Part shown: in pieces, positions 10,695-22,374 of the stretch
Numbering within the stretch: position 1 is the first letter of the stretch
How the letters are laid out: every line of letters begins with the position of its first letter
Source: Diabrotica undecimpunctata
Taxonomy: Eukaryota; Arthropoda; Insecta; Coleoptera; Chrysomelidae
Direction of reading: 5' to 3'
NCBI RefSeq assembly: GCF_040954645.1
Contig: NC_092809.1
Span: forward strand, 132,421,914 to 132,485,913
Length of the DNA stretch: 64,000 bases
Position numbers and translations under genes: made by a program
The notes under the pieces: generated by a model
The model's database searches: none
Told to the model about the DNA's origin: nothing
What the model saw: the letters and a program-made list of their open reading frames with translations, nothing else

Positions 10695-12010
10695 ATAATT
10701 TATCTGGTCATTTTCTCTGTCAGTGGTTGCTTCTGGGGAAGTAAAAACCGACATAGAGAGCATTGCAGAGACATGGAAAAATTTCTGCTCAGAATTATAC
10801 AAAGACACAAAGACACTTCAAAATATGCATCAGTCTCAGAACACAAGAAACATGCAATCAAGAGAGGCAGAACCAATAATCTCACGAGTAGAAGTAGAGA
10901 AGGTTCTCAACCAACTAAGAAACAAAAAGTCACCAGGGATCGATGGCATATCAGCGGAGATTCTAAAAGTATTTAGCGAGATAGGCATAGATGTAATACT
11001 GGATATGTGCAATATAATATGGATCACAGGTGAATATCCTAATGAGTGGTGCAAATTAACCTTTATCTCTATCCATAAAAAGCATCAATAACCGTATGCA
11101 GCAATTACAGAACCATTGCCCTTATTCCTCATGCAACCAAAATCCTGCTACGTATAATCAATGAACGGCTAACTTTCTACTTCCAAAGATAGCCGAAGAA
11201 CAATGCGGATTCGTACCAGGGAAAGGAATGCGGGAGCGGATACTAAATACCAGACAGATAATAGAAAAACACAACATACTAATGCTGCTCTGTTTTGTAG
11301 ATGACACAAATGCTTTCGATTCAGTAAAATAAGATCCCTCTGGAGTATAATGAAAAATATGGGAATACATAACCACCTAGTTAACCTAATAAGAAATCTG
11401 TATGATAAAAACTCAGCTTAAGTTAAAATACACGGAATATATTCAGATTCAAACAAAGAAAGTAACTAGACAGGGCTGCATACTATCACCATTATTATAC
11501 AACATATATTCTGAATATATAATGAGAAAAGTACTAGACAAATGGGATGAAGGAATCACTATAGGAGGAAGAAAAATCAGCATTCTGCGATACGCAGATG
11601 ACACATTTATACTAGCAGCGAATAAAGTCTAAATGATTACCATCACTAAACGGCTAAACCAAATAAGCGAAGAATTCGGACTTCAGATCAACACCGAAAA
11701 AACAAAAATAATGATCGTTGTCAGAGCAAATAATAATCTACCAAGTGGCGAATTTCGAAATGGTAGACAGATTTGTATACTTGGGCTCCCCGATAACCAA
11801 TAATGGCGATTGCTCCTCAGAAATCAAGCGTAGACTAGCAATGGCCCGAACCGCAACAGCTTAATTGATTAAAATATGAAAAGACCGAACAATAACAAGA
11901 CCAAGAAAAAGATCTTTAACACAATGAGCAGACCAAATGGAGACTCTGTTGGGAAAATCCCTACATGAAGACGACCATATGGCACAGGATCGCAGTCAAT
12001 GGAGACAGCA
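10695..12010 (+). pseudogene. RTE-type LINE, most of RT, many stops
   Basis: Starting at about 10730 the frame reads IAETWKNFCSELYKDTK, then ISRVEVEKVLNQLRNKKSPG and GIDGISAEILKVF, which are RT motifs 0 and 1. Later frames include TRQGCILSPLLYNIYSEYIM and ILRYADDTFILAA (11402-11632), so the YADD box is still present. At least five frameshifts or stops separate the pieces. Fragments of the same family occur at 42950-43110 (plus) and 43740-44075 (minus). Confidence 0.75.
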
Positions 12011-12224
12011 AGCTAATATTATTGTTTTGCTAAGAGAAGGATTGTTTTGCTGCAAGGTGTATTTCGGTTTTCATATCATTATTCATTTGTTATTGTATAT
12101 CTTTCGTTTTTGATACTAGTCTCGACTTATAAGGAAAATAGATCTACTCGTCGTTGAGTTTAACTGTAGGGTACCTGTTTGATTTTATGTTTTCATCCTC
12201 ATTACATACATTCTTATGTTAATA

Positions 12225-13255
12225 TTTCTGCGTATATCTTCTTCTAAAGGTGCCTATCTTCTAGTGATATTGTCGACCACATTGACCCATCTTATTCTAT
12301 TCACAGCAGCTCAAAATAGATCAGTTAACAAAAGACCAGTCCATTTACAAAGATTGGCCAGCCAGGATATACCTCTACGTATAGAGCCTCTCTTGCTCTT
12401 AATATTGCATTGTAGAATCAACTGTAGAAGTCGGTATTTACTATTATGCAAAATGTGGCCAAAGTAAGGCAATTTTCTGTTTTTTTCCGGTGTTATAATT
12501 TGTTTGTCTTTTCTTAGCCTCTGGAGAATATTTATGTTAGTTGTATGGTGTATATATGAGACCTTTAACATACGTCAGTAGCACCACATTTAAAATGCCT
12601 TTAATCGTTTTATGGCGTCTTCTGTAAGACTCCAGCTTTCTACTCTGTAGAGGAGGGCACTAAAGACGCAACATCTACGAATTCTTATGCGCATATTGAT
12701 ATATTGATACCTAAATATAAGTTGCAGAGTATTTTCCCAAGACCGCTAAAAGAGGTTTACTAAATATTGCAGCCCAAACAGCATATTTTTTATCCATCAT
12801 CCTTCGGAGCCCCTGCACACTATCTGCTAGCAATAAGGTAGTCTAATTAGTCTCATATCTAATATTGTTTATAAGTTTGCCGTTTACTGTAATATCATCT
12901 TCTGATTCGTGCAAGGCTTCTCTAAAGATATTTTTAGAGTATATTATAACTAACTAAATAGTCTAACTCCTTTTCCGACTGTGAAGATCTCGAAGAGTTC
13001 ATATTCGAATCGCACTGTCGCTTTTTGTTGGCGATATAAGTTTGAGATTAGTCTTTTATCCTTACCACCGAGTCCTGATGTTTTTACGATATCGATTAGT
13101 TTCTCATGTGGTACTTTGTCAAATGCTTTTTTGAAAACAATAAAACATGCATACATGTCGCAGTTAACATCCTTGGCTCTCTGTATTAGAACTGACAAAC
13201 AGAAAAGTGCTTCCCTCGTTCCGAGTCCTGCTCTGAATCCAAATTGAACTTCACT
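12225..13255 (-). pseudogene. RTE-type LINE, RT to (GAA)n 3' end
   Basis: The minus strand encodes VQFGFRAGLGTREALFCLSV, then CFIVFKKAFDKVPHEKLIDI (RT motif with F-x-x-A-F-D), then a degenerate YADD region and SKRGSIRRGISWLANL. It closes in a (GAA)n tail, CTTCTTCT on the plus strand near 12239. YADD itself is destroyed (INNIRYETN). The order and sequence match the family at 17531-19014, which is better preserved. Confidence 0.7.
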
Positions 13256-13615
13256 TTGGTGTTCTTCTTAGCCTTATACCGTCTATTTTTGGACATAGGT
13301 CTCTCCCAACCCCTTCCATCAACCTCTATCATGAGCAACATACTTCCAATTTGTTCCGGCCATTCTTTTTATCTCGTCAACCCATCTCATCTGTGGTCTT
13401 CCTCTTGGTCGTCTACCTTTGTAAGGTTTCCAATGTTTTATTGTGGCGTTCCAATGTTGGTCTTTTTGTCTAACAGTGTGACCTGCGAAGCTCCATTATT
13501 TGAGTTTGGCAATTTTTGTTGTGATATCCTTAACTTTTGTTTTTGATCTTACCCAGTCGTTCCTTTTTTTAACTGACAGCCGTATACCTAACATTCCTCT
13601 TTCCATTGCCCATCA
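13256..13615 (-). pseudogene. LINE C-terminal fragment
   Basis: The minus-strand frame has LGIRLSVKKRNDWVRSKTKV, FAGHTVRQKDQHWN and RRPRGRPQMRWVDEIKRMAG, the conserved basic tail (G-R-P-Q-x-R-W-x-D-x-I-K-R) of another common insect LINE family. Several in-frame stops break it. The 3' end is marked by CTTCTT at about 13266. Confidence 0.6.
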
Positions 13616-13678
13616 TAGGAGGGATGCACTGCTTGAAGATTTTGCTCCTCATCTATTGAGGTACTTTGCGGTTCTTCA

Positions 13679-13848
13679 AGCAAGCGCAGAATGTAATAAA
13701 CATGAAATTGAAACATAAATTGTACTCTCATGAAGAGAGAGTTCTCTCTCCTGTTGCCGACAAGAATGTAGCGTAGAATCTTTGTTCTAGTGTAGTGTTA
13801 TGTACAATATATGTTTCAATTTCATGTTTATTACATTCTGCGCTTGCT
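13679..13848. repeat. 47-bp inverted repeat forming a long hairpin
   Basis: The arm 13679-13725 (AGCAAGCGCAGAATGTAATA...) is repeated in inverted form at 13802-13848 with a single mismatch, around a 76-bp spacer. Transcribed, it would fold into a hairpin of nearly 47 bp. It may be a small MITE-like foldback element. A CTGATGA motif follows 28 bp downstream. Confidence 0.8.
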
Positions 13849-13875
13849 GGATAGCCCAAATTTGACGAAATGCCC

Positions 13876-13905
13876 CTGATGATGCTGTAGAAAGCGAAAG
13901 TACTT
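13876..13905 (+). other. Hammerhead-like motif
   Basis: The order is CTGATGA (13876-13882), T, hairpin GCT/AGC (13884-13886 with 13893-13895), GAA (13896-13898), the palindrome AGTACT (13899-13904), then T. This is the core arrangement of a hammerhead ribozyme with a loop-less, self-complementary stem III and cleavage after the last base. Stem II is only 3 bp, with an unpaired T beside it, and stem I is not obvious, so activity is doubtful. Confidence 0.35.
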
Positions 13906-13989
13906 AAGCAAGATTTGATTATTAAAATTGTGCTCGATATTTGCCTTTAATTTTTCAAAGTTCATTTATTCGAGCATTCAACCTTATAT

Positions 13990-14820
13990 CAATCTATTTT
14001 TTAATTGTTTTATAAAGTTCTACGTATGCTTGAGTATGGCGTTTGTTTTCCTTTAGTAGTTGTCTTCTTTCCTTCATTAGTTGTTTAGTTTCGTTGCTTA
14101 TTTTGTCTTCTTTAGTTCTTGTTTTCTGTGCAACCTGTAGTTCAGCTTCCAGAAGGTTTTTATTTATGTTTTTGTTAATGTCGTCAATTTGGTCTTGATT
14201 ATGTGAAGGATCTGATTCGAACTTACCCACTAAGACGTTTCGGAATCCATCTTCATGTGTTCTTACTTTAAATGCATATTGTTGTGACGTCTTCAAATAT
14301 TCTTTTGTTGTTTAAGAGAAAATAGTCTTTTTCATTTTTGGTAGTATCGTTAGGCAGTAGCGTACCTAGAAAATTGCCTTTGGGGACCAAAATTTTTTTA
14401 ATAATGTTACCTCCATTTTGAGTCCTTACAATGTGTAAGTAACAGTGTCGGAATAGCGTCCTGGGGGGGGGGGGGTTTAACCCCCAAAACACTGTCGTTA
14501 CGTACGATTTATGTCCACTTAATGTTGGGTTTGTTTTTGTAAAAGGTATTCATACAATATATGTTTTCTTCCAAGAACTCCAAAAGTTTTTCTCCTCTTG
14601 CCCAATCCAAAATTTCCAATCTTTCTTTCGGAGTCTACAATCTTTCTCCTAATTTTGACGGTAAAATCTTCCATTATTATTATTTTAGATTCTTTGTTGT
14701 TGTCTATAGTCTTTTTAAAGTTGTAAAAAGTATGTATTTCATCATCAGTTGCTTTTTCAGTTGGAGTATAAGCCTGCACAATCTTTATTCTGGTTTGTGA
14801 ATTTAGTTTTAAGATCATGT
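13990..14820 (-). pseudogene. LINE endonuclease and linker fragments, split by an insertion
   Basis: The minus-strand reading of 14519-14818 gives IKIVQAYTPTEKATDDEI followed by KIIIMEDFTVKI and GNFGLGKRRKTFGVL. This is the APE-type endonuclease domain of a LINE, with the usual G-D-F-N catalytic motif changed to E-D-F-T. The reading of 13994-14296 gives the linker (TRTKEDKISNETKQLMKERRQL). About 200 bp of unrelated sequence (14310-14515) with a 13-G run separates them. Confidence 0.65.
14310..14515. mobile_element. Probable small DNA element with poly-G tract
   Basis: This segment interrupts a LINE and contains CAGTAGCGTAC near its left side and CACTGTCGTTACG near its right side, loosely inverted to each other. 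At 14463-14475 there are 13 consecutive G, followed by TTTAACCCCC, which can fold back on the G run. CAGTxGCGTA termini are seen in several insect MITEs, but I could not define exact ends or a target duplication. Confidence 0.35.
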
Positions 14821-15560
14821 TCTTCTAGTTTGGTGCATATGCGCGCGTAAGTATTTAAGTATATAGTTCATCAAACTAATTAATCTATGTTCTTCACATT
14901 TCCTAGAGTTGGCTTTGTTGAGAAGTGGAATGAATATTGATAGTGGCCAGTCTTTTGGTAAGTAATCAGTTTTATATATGTTATTGAATAGTTTTGTAAG
15001 AGCTGTGATTTTGTGTGCCTCTAATAGCTTAAAAATTTCACCTTGCAATTCATCCTGGTCCTGGTGATTTCCCATCTTTAATCGGCTTAATGGCCATAGT
15101 TACTTCTTTGTTTGTTATTCCTGGGACGTAGGGGTTGTCTTTCAGCCACTCTTTTTGCTGTATCTTCTCTTTCTCTTTAAAATATTTCCTTCAATGTCTA
15201 CAACTATGCCTGTATTGCGTTGTGTTCTGGTGCTCTGTACTTCTTGAATCTTTTTGTGCATATGGGAATCGTCATTTTTATGTTGTAGTGTTTCAATTTC
15301 AGTACGTTTCTCCATCAGCCATGCCTCTTTTGCACTTTTTATTTCCCTTAGTATATTCTTATGTAACTTTTTGTATTCATTGTCATTTCTACCTTTTAGT
15401 TTCCTTCGATCTTCCATCATCTGCAATATTTTATCTTTCATCCATTCTTGCTTTTTTTCTTTTCTTGATTTAAGATATTCATGCGAAAGTGTGGCAATAT
15501 ATGTCTTCATTTCGTTCCACTGTTCTTCAGGGTCGCAAGTAGCGTCCTCAAATATTTTCG
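14815..15560 (-). pseudogene. LINE linker and RT start
   Basis: The minus-strand frame 15142-15510 is a lysine-rich linker (KEKKQEWMKDKILQMMEDRR, LHKNILREIKSAKEAWL) leading into a degenerate stretch ending in PKDWPLSIFIPLLNKANSRK (RT motif 1) at 14815-15075. It stops at the start of the RT palm. It is joined directly to endonuclease sequence of another LINE copy at 14820, so the two copies are stacked in the same orientation. Confidence 0.65.
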
Positions 15561-15570
15561 CAAAATTCTG

Positions 15571-16403
15571 AGTATATAAAGGACTTATATTTTATAAAAT
15601 AATTTAAGTAATTCTCTATTTTAAAATAGAAAATATTTCAGAAGCTGTTCTTTTTATTCCATAAATAATATTATGTTGTTAATTTTTCTTCTAACTGTAT
15701 TGATCCCGCTGTAAATTTATTAGGAGAATTTTTATTGGACCAAAGTAAAGGAACTGAGGAAAGGACTTAAAAATAAAACCACTAATTGTACTTAAAGAAT
15801 TGTATTTTTTTATTTAGATAATATTTTTTTAAGTTTAAGAGATTTATTTTATTTACACATCATTATTTTAGATTATTTTTTATATAATTTTACTAATACT
15901 TTATTGGATTTTGTTGATGACAAAGATAGCGCAACATTATTTTAGCTAAATAATACAGTTATGTATGTATATTAATTAGAATAAACACAAATTTCCAATT
16001 CATATTTACATACTTCACTGATAAAATATTTATTAATTATAGATAGTGATGAGTTATTTGTCAATATATCGCTAAATTAATAGTTTTGTAGAGTGCACAA
16101 CTAGTTAAAACCTACTGGAACACGATATTAAGAATTTATTTGGCACAAATATAGTACAGAATACAGTAGGTGCTATAAATTAAAATTTCTGTAGTAGATT
16201 TGTAAAATATTAGACATGTACTAAACGAAAGAAACAGTTTAACGTTTTCAACTTTCAACCAATGAGTTTCGTTTGCTTATTTTTAATGCTTTGTAGGTGA
16301 TTTGAGCTTTGTAGTATTAAAAATAATATATATACTACCATGAATTAAATAATGGTCAAAAAGAAAATCATGAGTAAGTACTGGAATAAATCTCTAACTT
16401 TAA
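15571..16403. other. AT-rich stretch without recognisable features
   Basis: Only very AT-rich sequence with no long ORF, no terminal repeats and no similarity that I recognise. Confidence 0.5.
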
Positions 16404-17164
16404 TAGACCTTTTCATGACAAAATAATGTCAGCCATTTTTTAAACAAACAGGTTAGGTGAGGTTAGTGAAATAAATAATAAAGCGCATGTGAATACATAA
16501 TTAATATAAAAAATACCAAAGAAAGTCCAGTTATTGAAAAAAAGAAGAACGAAAATAAAGAAAAATGCCTCAATAAGCAAATCAATTTTTTTAATCGATT
16601 ATTATGATACCTGCACGAAAAGGAAAAAAGGAAACGGTATCGTTATGAAGTATGTAAGAATGATACACGATATAAATCATTTAAAGACAATACATATTAT
16701 TTTATAAATTTTCAAATGCCTTTATTTCTTTATAAACAATCTCGTGCTATACCTACAATATTTTATTTTTATTAATACCAACGAATATAGACGCATATTA
16801 TGCTATGCGTCTTCGTTGATACTACGTTCTCTGCCATTGTTGACGTATGACGTATAATATATTTTATACGTTATTGATCAAAACTGTATGAAAAACATGG
16901 CGGCAGTAGTAGTAGATCGTAGTATTGGAAAATTGGGCCTTGGAAAAATTGATAAAATAATATTGTCTTTAAATGATTTATAGCGAATATTACTCTTAAA
17001 TATCCACTGATCCAAAATTATTGTCATCGTGGTGGGCTCTGTAGGTCAAATATAGCTATACAGCGCATGTCTATCATTAGTTCAGATTATATGTACTTAT
17101 CAGTTTACGTCATCTTTGACTACGTCAAGATATACCTGTAAATTTAGGTCAATTATGACTTTTT

Positions 17165-17530
17165 AAGTTTTTTATGGGTTTACTGCAACCGAGATGCTTT
17201 TGAAGATTGTGTTGAAGAATTTCCCAATGTTGCAGTTCATTATGGCGTATTTTGCAGAACTATTCGTCGCGTTGTAGATGCTTATAGAGAAACGGGAAGC
17301 GTAACTCACAAGCTAGAGGCAGGCCTAAAGTGCGAACTAAAGAAAATATTGAACTGGTCAGAATAGTTATTGTAGATCAACCACATACATCAATTCGGCA
17401 TTTACAGTAATAGGTAGATCCATCGTCTGGAACTTGTCAGCGTATTCTTAAGCAAGATTTACGTTTTAATCCGTATTGTTTACAAGCCTTTCATGAAGTC
17501 ACCCTAAACGACTAAGTATCTCCAAAGGCT
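17165..17530 (+). pseudogene. Mariner-like transposase, N-terminal helix-turn-helix part
   Basis: Across frameshifts the plus strand reads FEDCVEEFPNVAVHYGVF, TIRRVVDAYRETGSV, then KVRTKENIELVRIVIVDQPH and SSGTCQRILKQDLRFNPYCL. The pattern (F-P, T-I-x-R-x-V-x-x-Y-R-x-T-G-S-V, R-I-L-K-x-D-L-x-x-x-P-Y) is the paired helix-turn-helix DNA-binding half of an insect mariner-like family. Stops and frameshifts make it non-functional. Confidence 0.7.
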
Positions 17531-19014
17531 TCTTCTTCTTTAGGTACCGTCTCCTCTAAGGAGGTTGGTAATCATCACAGCTATTTTCACTTTTGAGATT
17601 GCAGCTCTGAACAAGTCGACGGAACTGCAATTATACCACTTTCTCAGATTGTTGAGCCAGGAGATGCGTCTTCTTCCAATACTTCGTTTTCCCTGTATGT
17701 TTCCCTGCATAGCAACACATATTTATCCCGTCTCATAACGTGGCCGAGATATTGTAACTTTCTTATCTTAATCGTATTCATGATTTCCATTCCCTTTGTC
17801 ATCTTTCTGAGGACCTCAACATTTGTTATTCGGTCTACCCAACTTATTTTTAATATTCTTCGGTAGGTCCACATCTCGAATGCTTTAAGTCTATCGCTCA
17901 CCTCTTGCTTTAAGGTCCAGGCCTCCACTCCATACAGCAGCACCAAAAACACATATGAACGTAATATTCTTATTTTGAGTTGCAAACTAAGGTCTCTACT
18001 GCATAATACTTTTCTCATCTTATTAAATGTTGCTCTAGCTTGTCCAATTCTCATTTTTATTTCTTCTGTATACTCGTTATTTTCATTAATAATTGTACCA
18101 AGATATCTGTATTTTTTTACTTTTTCTATTGGAACCACTCTTATGTTTAAAATGTCTTGTTGTTGTGTTTTGGAAATTGTCATAAATTTTGTTTTATTAG
18201 CTTTAAGCGTTAGTCCGCTTTCCTCACTAGCATTTACTACATTATCTAAAAGTGTCTGTAGATCTTGTATATTCTCTGCAATTAGTATAGTATCATCGGC
18301 ATATTTGATGTTGTTGATGGGTCTGCCGTTGACTTTTATTCCAATTGTTACATTTTCGAGTGATTTTTTAATTATTTCTTCCGAATATAGATTGAACAAT
18401 AAGGGGGAGAGTATGCAACCTTGCCTTACGCCTCTTTTTATCTCTACTTCCTCCGAAAGTTCTTTGCCTACTCTGACTTTAGCTGTTTGGTTAAAGTAGA
18501 GATAAGTTATTATTCTTAAGTCTTTTTTGTCAATGTGTTTATCTTTAAGTAACTGTATAAGACGGTTGTGTCGGACCTTATCGAACGCCTTATTGTAATC
18601 AATAAAACAAACATAGAGTGGTTGGTTTACATCCATACATCTTTGTATGAGGATGTTAAATCCAAATAATGCCTCTCGTGTACCCATGGCATTCCTAAAT
18701 CCAAATTGGGTTTCAGTGATGTCTTGTTCCACTTTTCTGAAAATTCTTAAATGGATAATTTTTAAGAATATTTTTAGTGTGTGACTCATTAGACTAATTA
18801 TACGGTGGTCATTACATTCATTTGCATTAGGTTTTTTTGGTAATGTAATAAATGTTGATTTGAGCCAATATCTCGGAATAATACCCGTATTATATATAGT
18901 ATTATATAAGTCTACTAATACATTGATCTGATCTTCTGATATTAATTTAATTATTTTAGTTGGAATTGTGTCAGGCCCCGCAGAAGGCTAGCCTTCTGTA
19001 ATCGGTTTCTGAAC
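17531..19014 (-). mobile_element. RTE-type LINE inserted in the mariner element
   Basis: A continuous minus-strand frame of 381 codons (17644-18789) encodes RT: TQFGFRNAMGTREALFGFN, CFIDYNKAFDKVRHNRLIQL, KRGVRQGCILSPLLFNLYSE, then NNIKYADDTILIAENIQDL with the intact YADD box. The post-RT domain follows (YRYLGTIINENNEYTEEIKM, YGVEAWTLKQEVSDRLKAFE, RKLQYLGHVMRRDKYVLL). The 3' end is a (GAA)n tail at 17528-17540. It is 5'-truncated, lacking endonuclease, but the RT frame is the best preserved of its family here, so the insertion is comparatively young. Confidence 0.85.
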
Positions 19015-19530
19015 AATCTCAATAATAATGATGATGTCTTTATTAAGCAAAACCTTTTTTACTGACAAATATTGGTTTTATCTTTTTGGTTACACAAATT
19101 CTCAAAATATGAGAATGTGGAGTGCAGATAACCCGAATTATTTTATTGCAACGCCTTTATAGCCACAAAAACTTGGAATTATTCTATTGAAGCGCTTTAA
19201 TATCTACGGAAACTTGGTAGTTGATTCTGCTACAAGTAAGCGACGTATTGTACGACCCACATTTTTCGAAGGGATTCTAAATGCTGAAAGATACTGTCAA
19301 GAAATTTTAACTTCATTTATAAGTCACTTGATGGATGATGAATTAATGGAAGGATATTTTCAGCAAGAACGGGCTCGAATTCATACAACGCTGCAAAATT
19401 TGAATTTTATTATAGACTTTTTCGACAATAAGGTCATACGTTTAAATACGCCTGCTATATTTCCCCCTCCATTCTGTGGTTTGACTGTAGCGGATTTGGA
19501 AGATCTTAGACAAAGAAAATAGAAAATCAT
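19015..19530 (+). pseudogene. Mariner-like transposase, catalytic half
   Basis: The frame 19187-19522 carries EGYFQQERARIHTTLQNLNF, corresponding to the second catalytic block (Y-F-Q-Q-D-G-A-x-x-H-T). The aspartate has become glutamate or arginine, so the active site is destroyed. Upstream, 19040-19180 keeps MWSADNPNYF, the usual segment before that block. The C-terminal part after IIDFFDNKVIRLN is degenerate (expected W-P-P-R-S-P-D-L-x-P). It is separated from its N-terminal half by the LINE insertion. Confidence 0.7.
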
Positions 19531-20174
19531 ATTAATGAATTAAATAATACTCCGTGAGTCTTAAGAAGATTTACGTTATGTAGAGATGTTGGTGGTGGAC
19601 ATATACAGCATCTTCTTTGATTTTATTTATTATTGTTACTTATAATTTTGTTAATTTTTTTTATTTTTGATTAAAGTTCTGTGTTAAAGGTTTTGGCTGA
19701 TTTTTTTATGTTTTACTGCGTTAATCAAACCATTGATACAAATTCAGATTAAAATAAGACATACGTAGTTTTTGCTCGGGTACCTTTGATGAAAATAATT
19801 GTGAATCGCTCGTTACTTCATAAAGACACCGCTTCGTTGTTGCTTTTCGTACACGTATCATGATAATCCATTAAAAAATTGATTTACCAATTGAGGCACT
19901 TTTTCTTTATTTTCGTGCTAGTCAATAACTACATTTTTTTTATCGTAATTTTGTGTTTACATGCACTTTGTTGTTATTTATATTACTAACCTAACCTAAC
20001 ATGTTTGTGTACAGAAAACTGTGCGAAAAAAAGAGCTGACACTATTTTGTGATGAAAAGGCCTAATCTACACAACAAATATGACATAAGGTTTTAACAAC
20101 TATTGGTCAGGTATTACTAATATGAGAACCTTGCTAAACAACAGCAGCCTTAACTTAACTTAACGCTTCGATAT

Positions 20175-20625
20175 CGCTTTGTAAAATGTTACATTTACTC
20201 CATACTGCTATATGGTGTAGAAACCTGGACCATAAAGGCCAATGTGATGAACCGATTGGATGCCTTTGAAATGTGGGTATTTAGAAGACTACTTAAAATT
20301 CCCTGGACATATCACATAACAAATGTCGAAGTATTAAATCGAATGGGCAGAGAATGAGAATTGCTGCCAATAATAAAAAGAAGAAAAACTGCTTATCTGG
20401 GTCATATATTTCGAAATTCCAAGTACCAGTTCTTAATGCTTATTATAGAAGGGAAGATAGAAGGAAAATGGGACATCGAAAGAAAGAAATACTCATGGCT
20501 TAAAAACATAAGGAATTGGACAAACCTCGATGCCGAGGCACTCTTTAGAGCCACACAAGACCGAGAGGAGTATGCCAAAATTGTCGCCAACTTCCCCTAA
20601 TTGGATAGGGCACCATAAGAAGAAG
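20175..20625 (+). pseudogene. RTE-type LINE 3' end with (GAA)n tail
   Basis: The frame reads YGVETWTIKANVMNRLDAFE, RRLLKIPWTYHITNVEVLNR, RKTAYLGHIFRNSKYQFLML and KKYSWLKNIRNWTNLDAEAL, ending IVANFP, a stop, and GAAGAAG. One stop interrupts it. It is the same C-terminal module as 9430-9918, 5'-truncated, lying just outside the right end of the mariner-like element. Confidence 0.75.
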
Positions 20626-22080
20626 ACGGTAAGAAAGACATTTAGCAGTACTGATTAGAGCCGAAATAGGTCGACTGCGTTTCAACTTCTACGTCAGTAT
20701 TAGCCATCAATGTTGTTTTCTTCCTCTCTTACCCACTGTTTTTTCTAGCAGTATGAGTTTTGGTACGGAGTATCATGAACCTGTCAAATAAGTGTCAAGT
20801 GTCAAACCTGTCAAGTCAAACTGTGAAACAAGTGTTAGTGTTACAGTGTTAGTTTTTGAAAGTTTTCGCCCAATACCTCTGCTGGTGATTTGCTCCGTTA
20901 ATGAAATTTCTAGTAGCCTGTAGTGGTTGACATCTCGAATGCTTTAATGAGTGGCGGCTCGTAGTAAAAATTTAAAAGAATTCTGCAATTTTTGCAAAAA
21001 AATTGTCCATTTTATTTTATTTTATATACACACGCTTTAATTAATACTTTAATTAGACCTTACCTGTGTAGTCACCTGTACCGATAAAAATTTACGGCAT
21101 AGTTTCTTAAGTTGTTATTGCATATTGTGGTATTGATTTATATGTTATTCATGGTGAGTCAAATGACCCATTGAAAATGTCCCATGGGCCTTTTAGTCTA
21201 ATAGTACAGTTCGTAATTATTCTTTATCAAGTGTGGGCTAACAGAAACACACGGAACTCAGTTTATCTCCGGGAAATTCACTTCAATATTCTCAGAAGTA
21301 TTCAGAAAATAAAAGTGATGCAGGTGTTAGATGCTGTTTAAAACAATATTAATCTTTGCACAATTTATAATAACATCACACACTCCTATAGCAGAAATTT
21401 GGTGATCAAATTTGCTGCAAGATAAACATTTGCATTTATTTTCAGGTGGCTCATCGCTTATTACATCTAATGATTCATTAAGTGATCAATATTATTTCGA
21501 ACTTAAATGATGCGTTCAAAATTATCGACAGCGTCTATTAGATAGAGTGGATTAGATTTTTCTTTGCTGCAATTGATTAAATATGATATTTAAGAGAGAC
21601 ATCACGTACAAAGTCAGACAAACATTGAAGATTGGATGATTTAATATATGCAGAATAGAGACAGCTACACTACAGCGTGTCTTTATTGAGAGTTATTATT
21701 CTATTTAATGCTTACATTCAATGAGAAAGCTCCCATTTTCGTACACAACAATACTGGTAGGAGTATTAAAATTTCATCGAGTTGAAGCTCCATGGGGGAT
21801 CCTTCTGTTCACAATATTGTTTAAAAATTCTACTCGTTGGGGTGAATTATTAAAAAAGCAAGGTATGTCTTGAAAATTTATAATAAACGAAATACAACTA
21901 CATGAGAATTCGTATACGCGGCTTTAGATATAAGTAACTAAATTGGGAATATAGCTGCTGATTGATTAGCGTAGCCATTTATGTAGTGAGAAAAAGAATA
22001 TTTTTTAAATTGAAGTAGTATACTTTTGTACAATTTTAAATTAAACGATGTATAATAGTTAAGAGTCTTCATTCAAAATA
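20626..22080. other. Intergenic AT-rich stretch
   Basis: No coding sequence is recognised. There is a short simple stretch of GTCAAA/GTGTCAAG variants at 20787-20830. The sequence AGTGGCGGCTCGTA at 20949 resembles a hAT/MITE-type terminus, but I found no matching inverted end. Confidence 0.4.
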
Positions 22081-22094
22081 TTTGGCATTTCATA

Positions 22095-22205
22095 ATTTTG
22101 GACAAAGGCAAGGGTTTCCTACCGAAACGTTGATTTCAATGGAACAATAAAATCTAGTTCCAAATTTAATATTACTTTTTGAACCTAAACCCAAAAAATA
22201 CTAAT
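22095..22205 (+). repeat. Interspersed repeat shared with 54262-54365
   Basis: About 105 bp starting GACAAAGGCAAGGGTTTCCT and containing GAAACGTTGATTTC, then AATAAAATCTAGTTCC, is repeated with few changes at 54262-54365, near Penelope-like remains. The GAAACGTT box resembles the GAA-palindrome part of the hammerhead-like motifs elsewhere in the window, but the CTGATGA part is missing. I infer it to be a terminal piece of a Penelope-like element. Confidence 0.45.
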
Positions 22206-22374
22206 TTAAGCCGGCATTGAGGAATTTATACCCGTGCCATAGATGTCGATGTGAGACTTATCCCGTTATCGTCCATTTAAATTGAACATTTTGAGAGAAA
22301 ATTACTTCTATGTGTAGCGTTTCTCACTTCACCAAATGTAAGTGAAGGGCCTATTTTTCCATCGACAGCATCTT

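Larger units (their letters stand above)
16406..20062 (+). mobile_element. Mariner-like DNA transposon with ~280-bp inverted repeats, split by a LINE
   Basis: The left end (16406 to about 16690, GACCTTTTCAT...) and the right end (about 19795-20062, ...ATGAAAAGGCC) are imperfect inverted copies over roughly 280 bp. Both are flanked by TA (16404-16405 and 20063-20064), the duplication typical of Tc1/mariner elements. Inside are two pieces of a transposase, at 17165-17530 and 19015-19530, interrupted by a minus-strand LINE. Without the LINE the element would be about 2.2 kb. Such long repeats are unusual for mariner, whose repeats are normally near 30 bp. Each repeat holds a TTAGG-like tract (16451-16466 and 19986-20000). 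Confidence 0.8.

Noticed and set aside
17975..18499. 174-codon forward ORF
   Set aside because: Antisense shadow of the RTE reverse transcriptase at 17644-18789.
19986..20000. Telomere-like CTAACCTAACCTAAC
   Set aside because: Only three units and inside a transposon end, so not an interstitial telomere.
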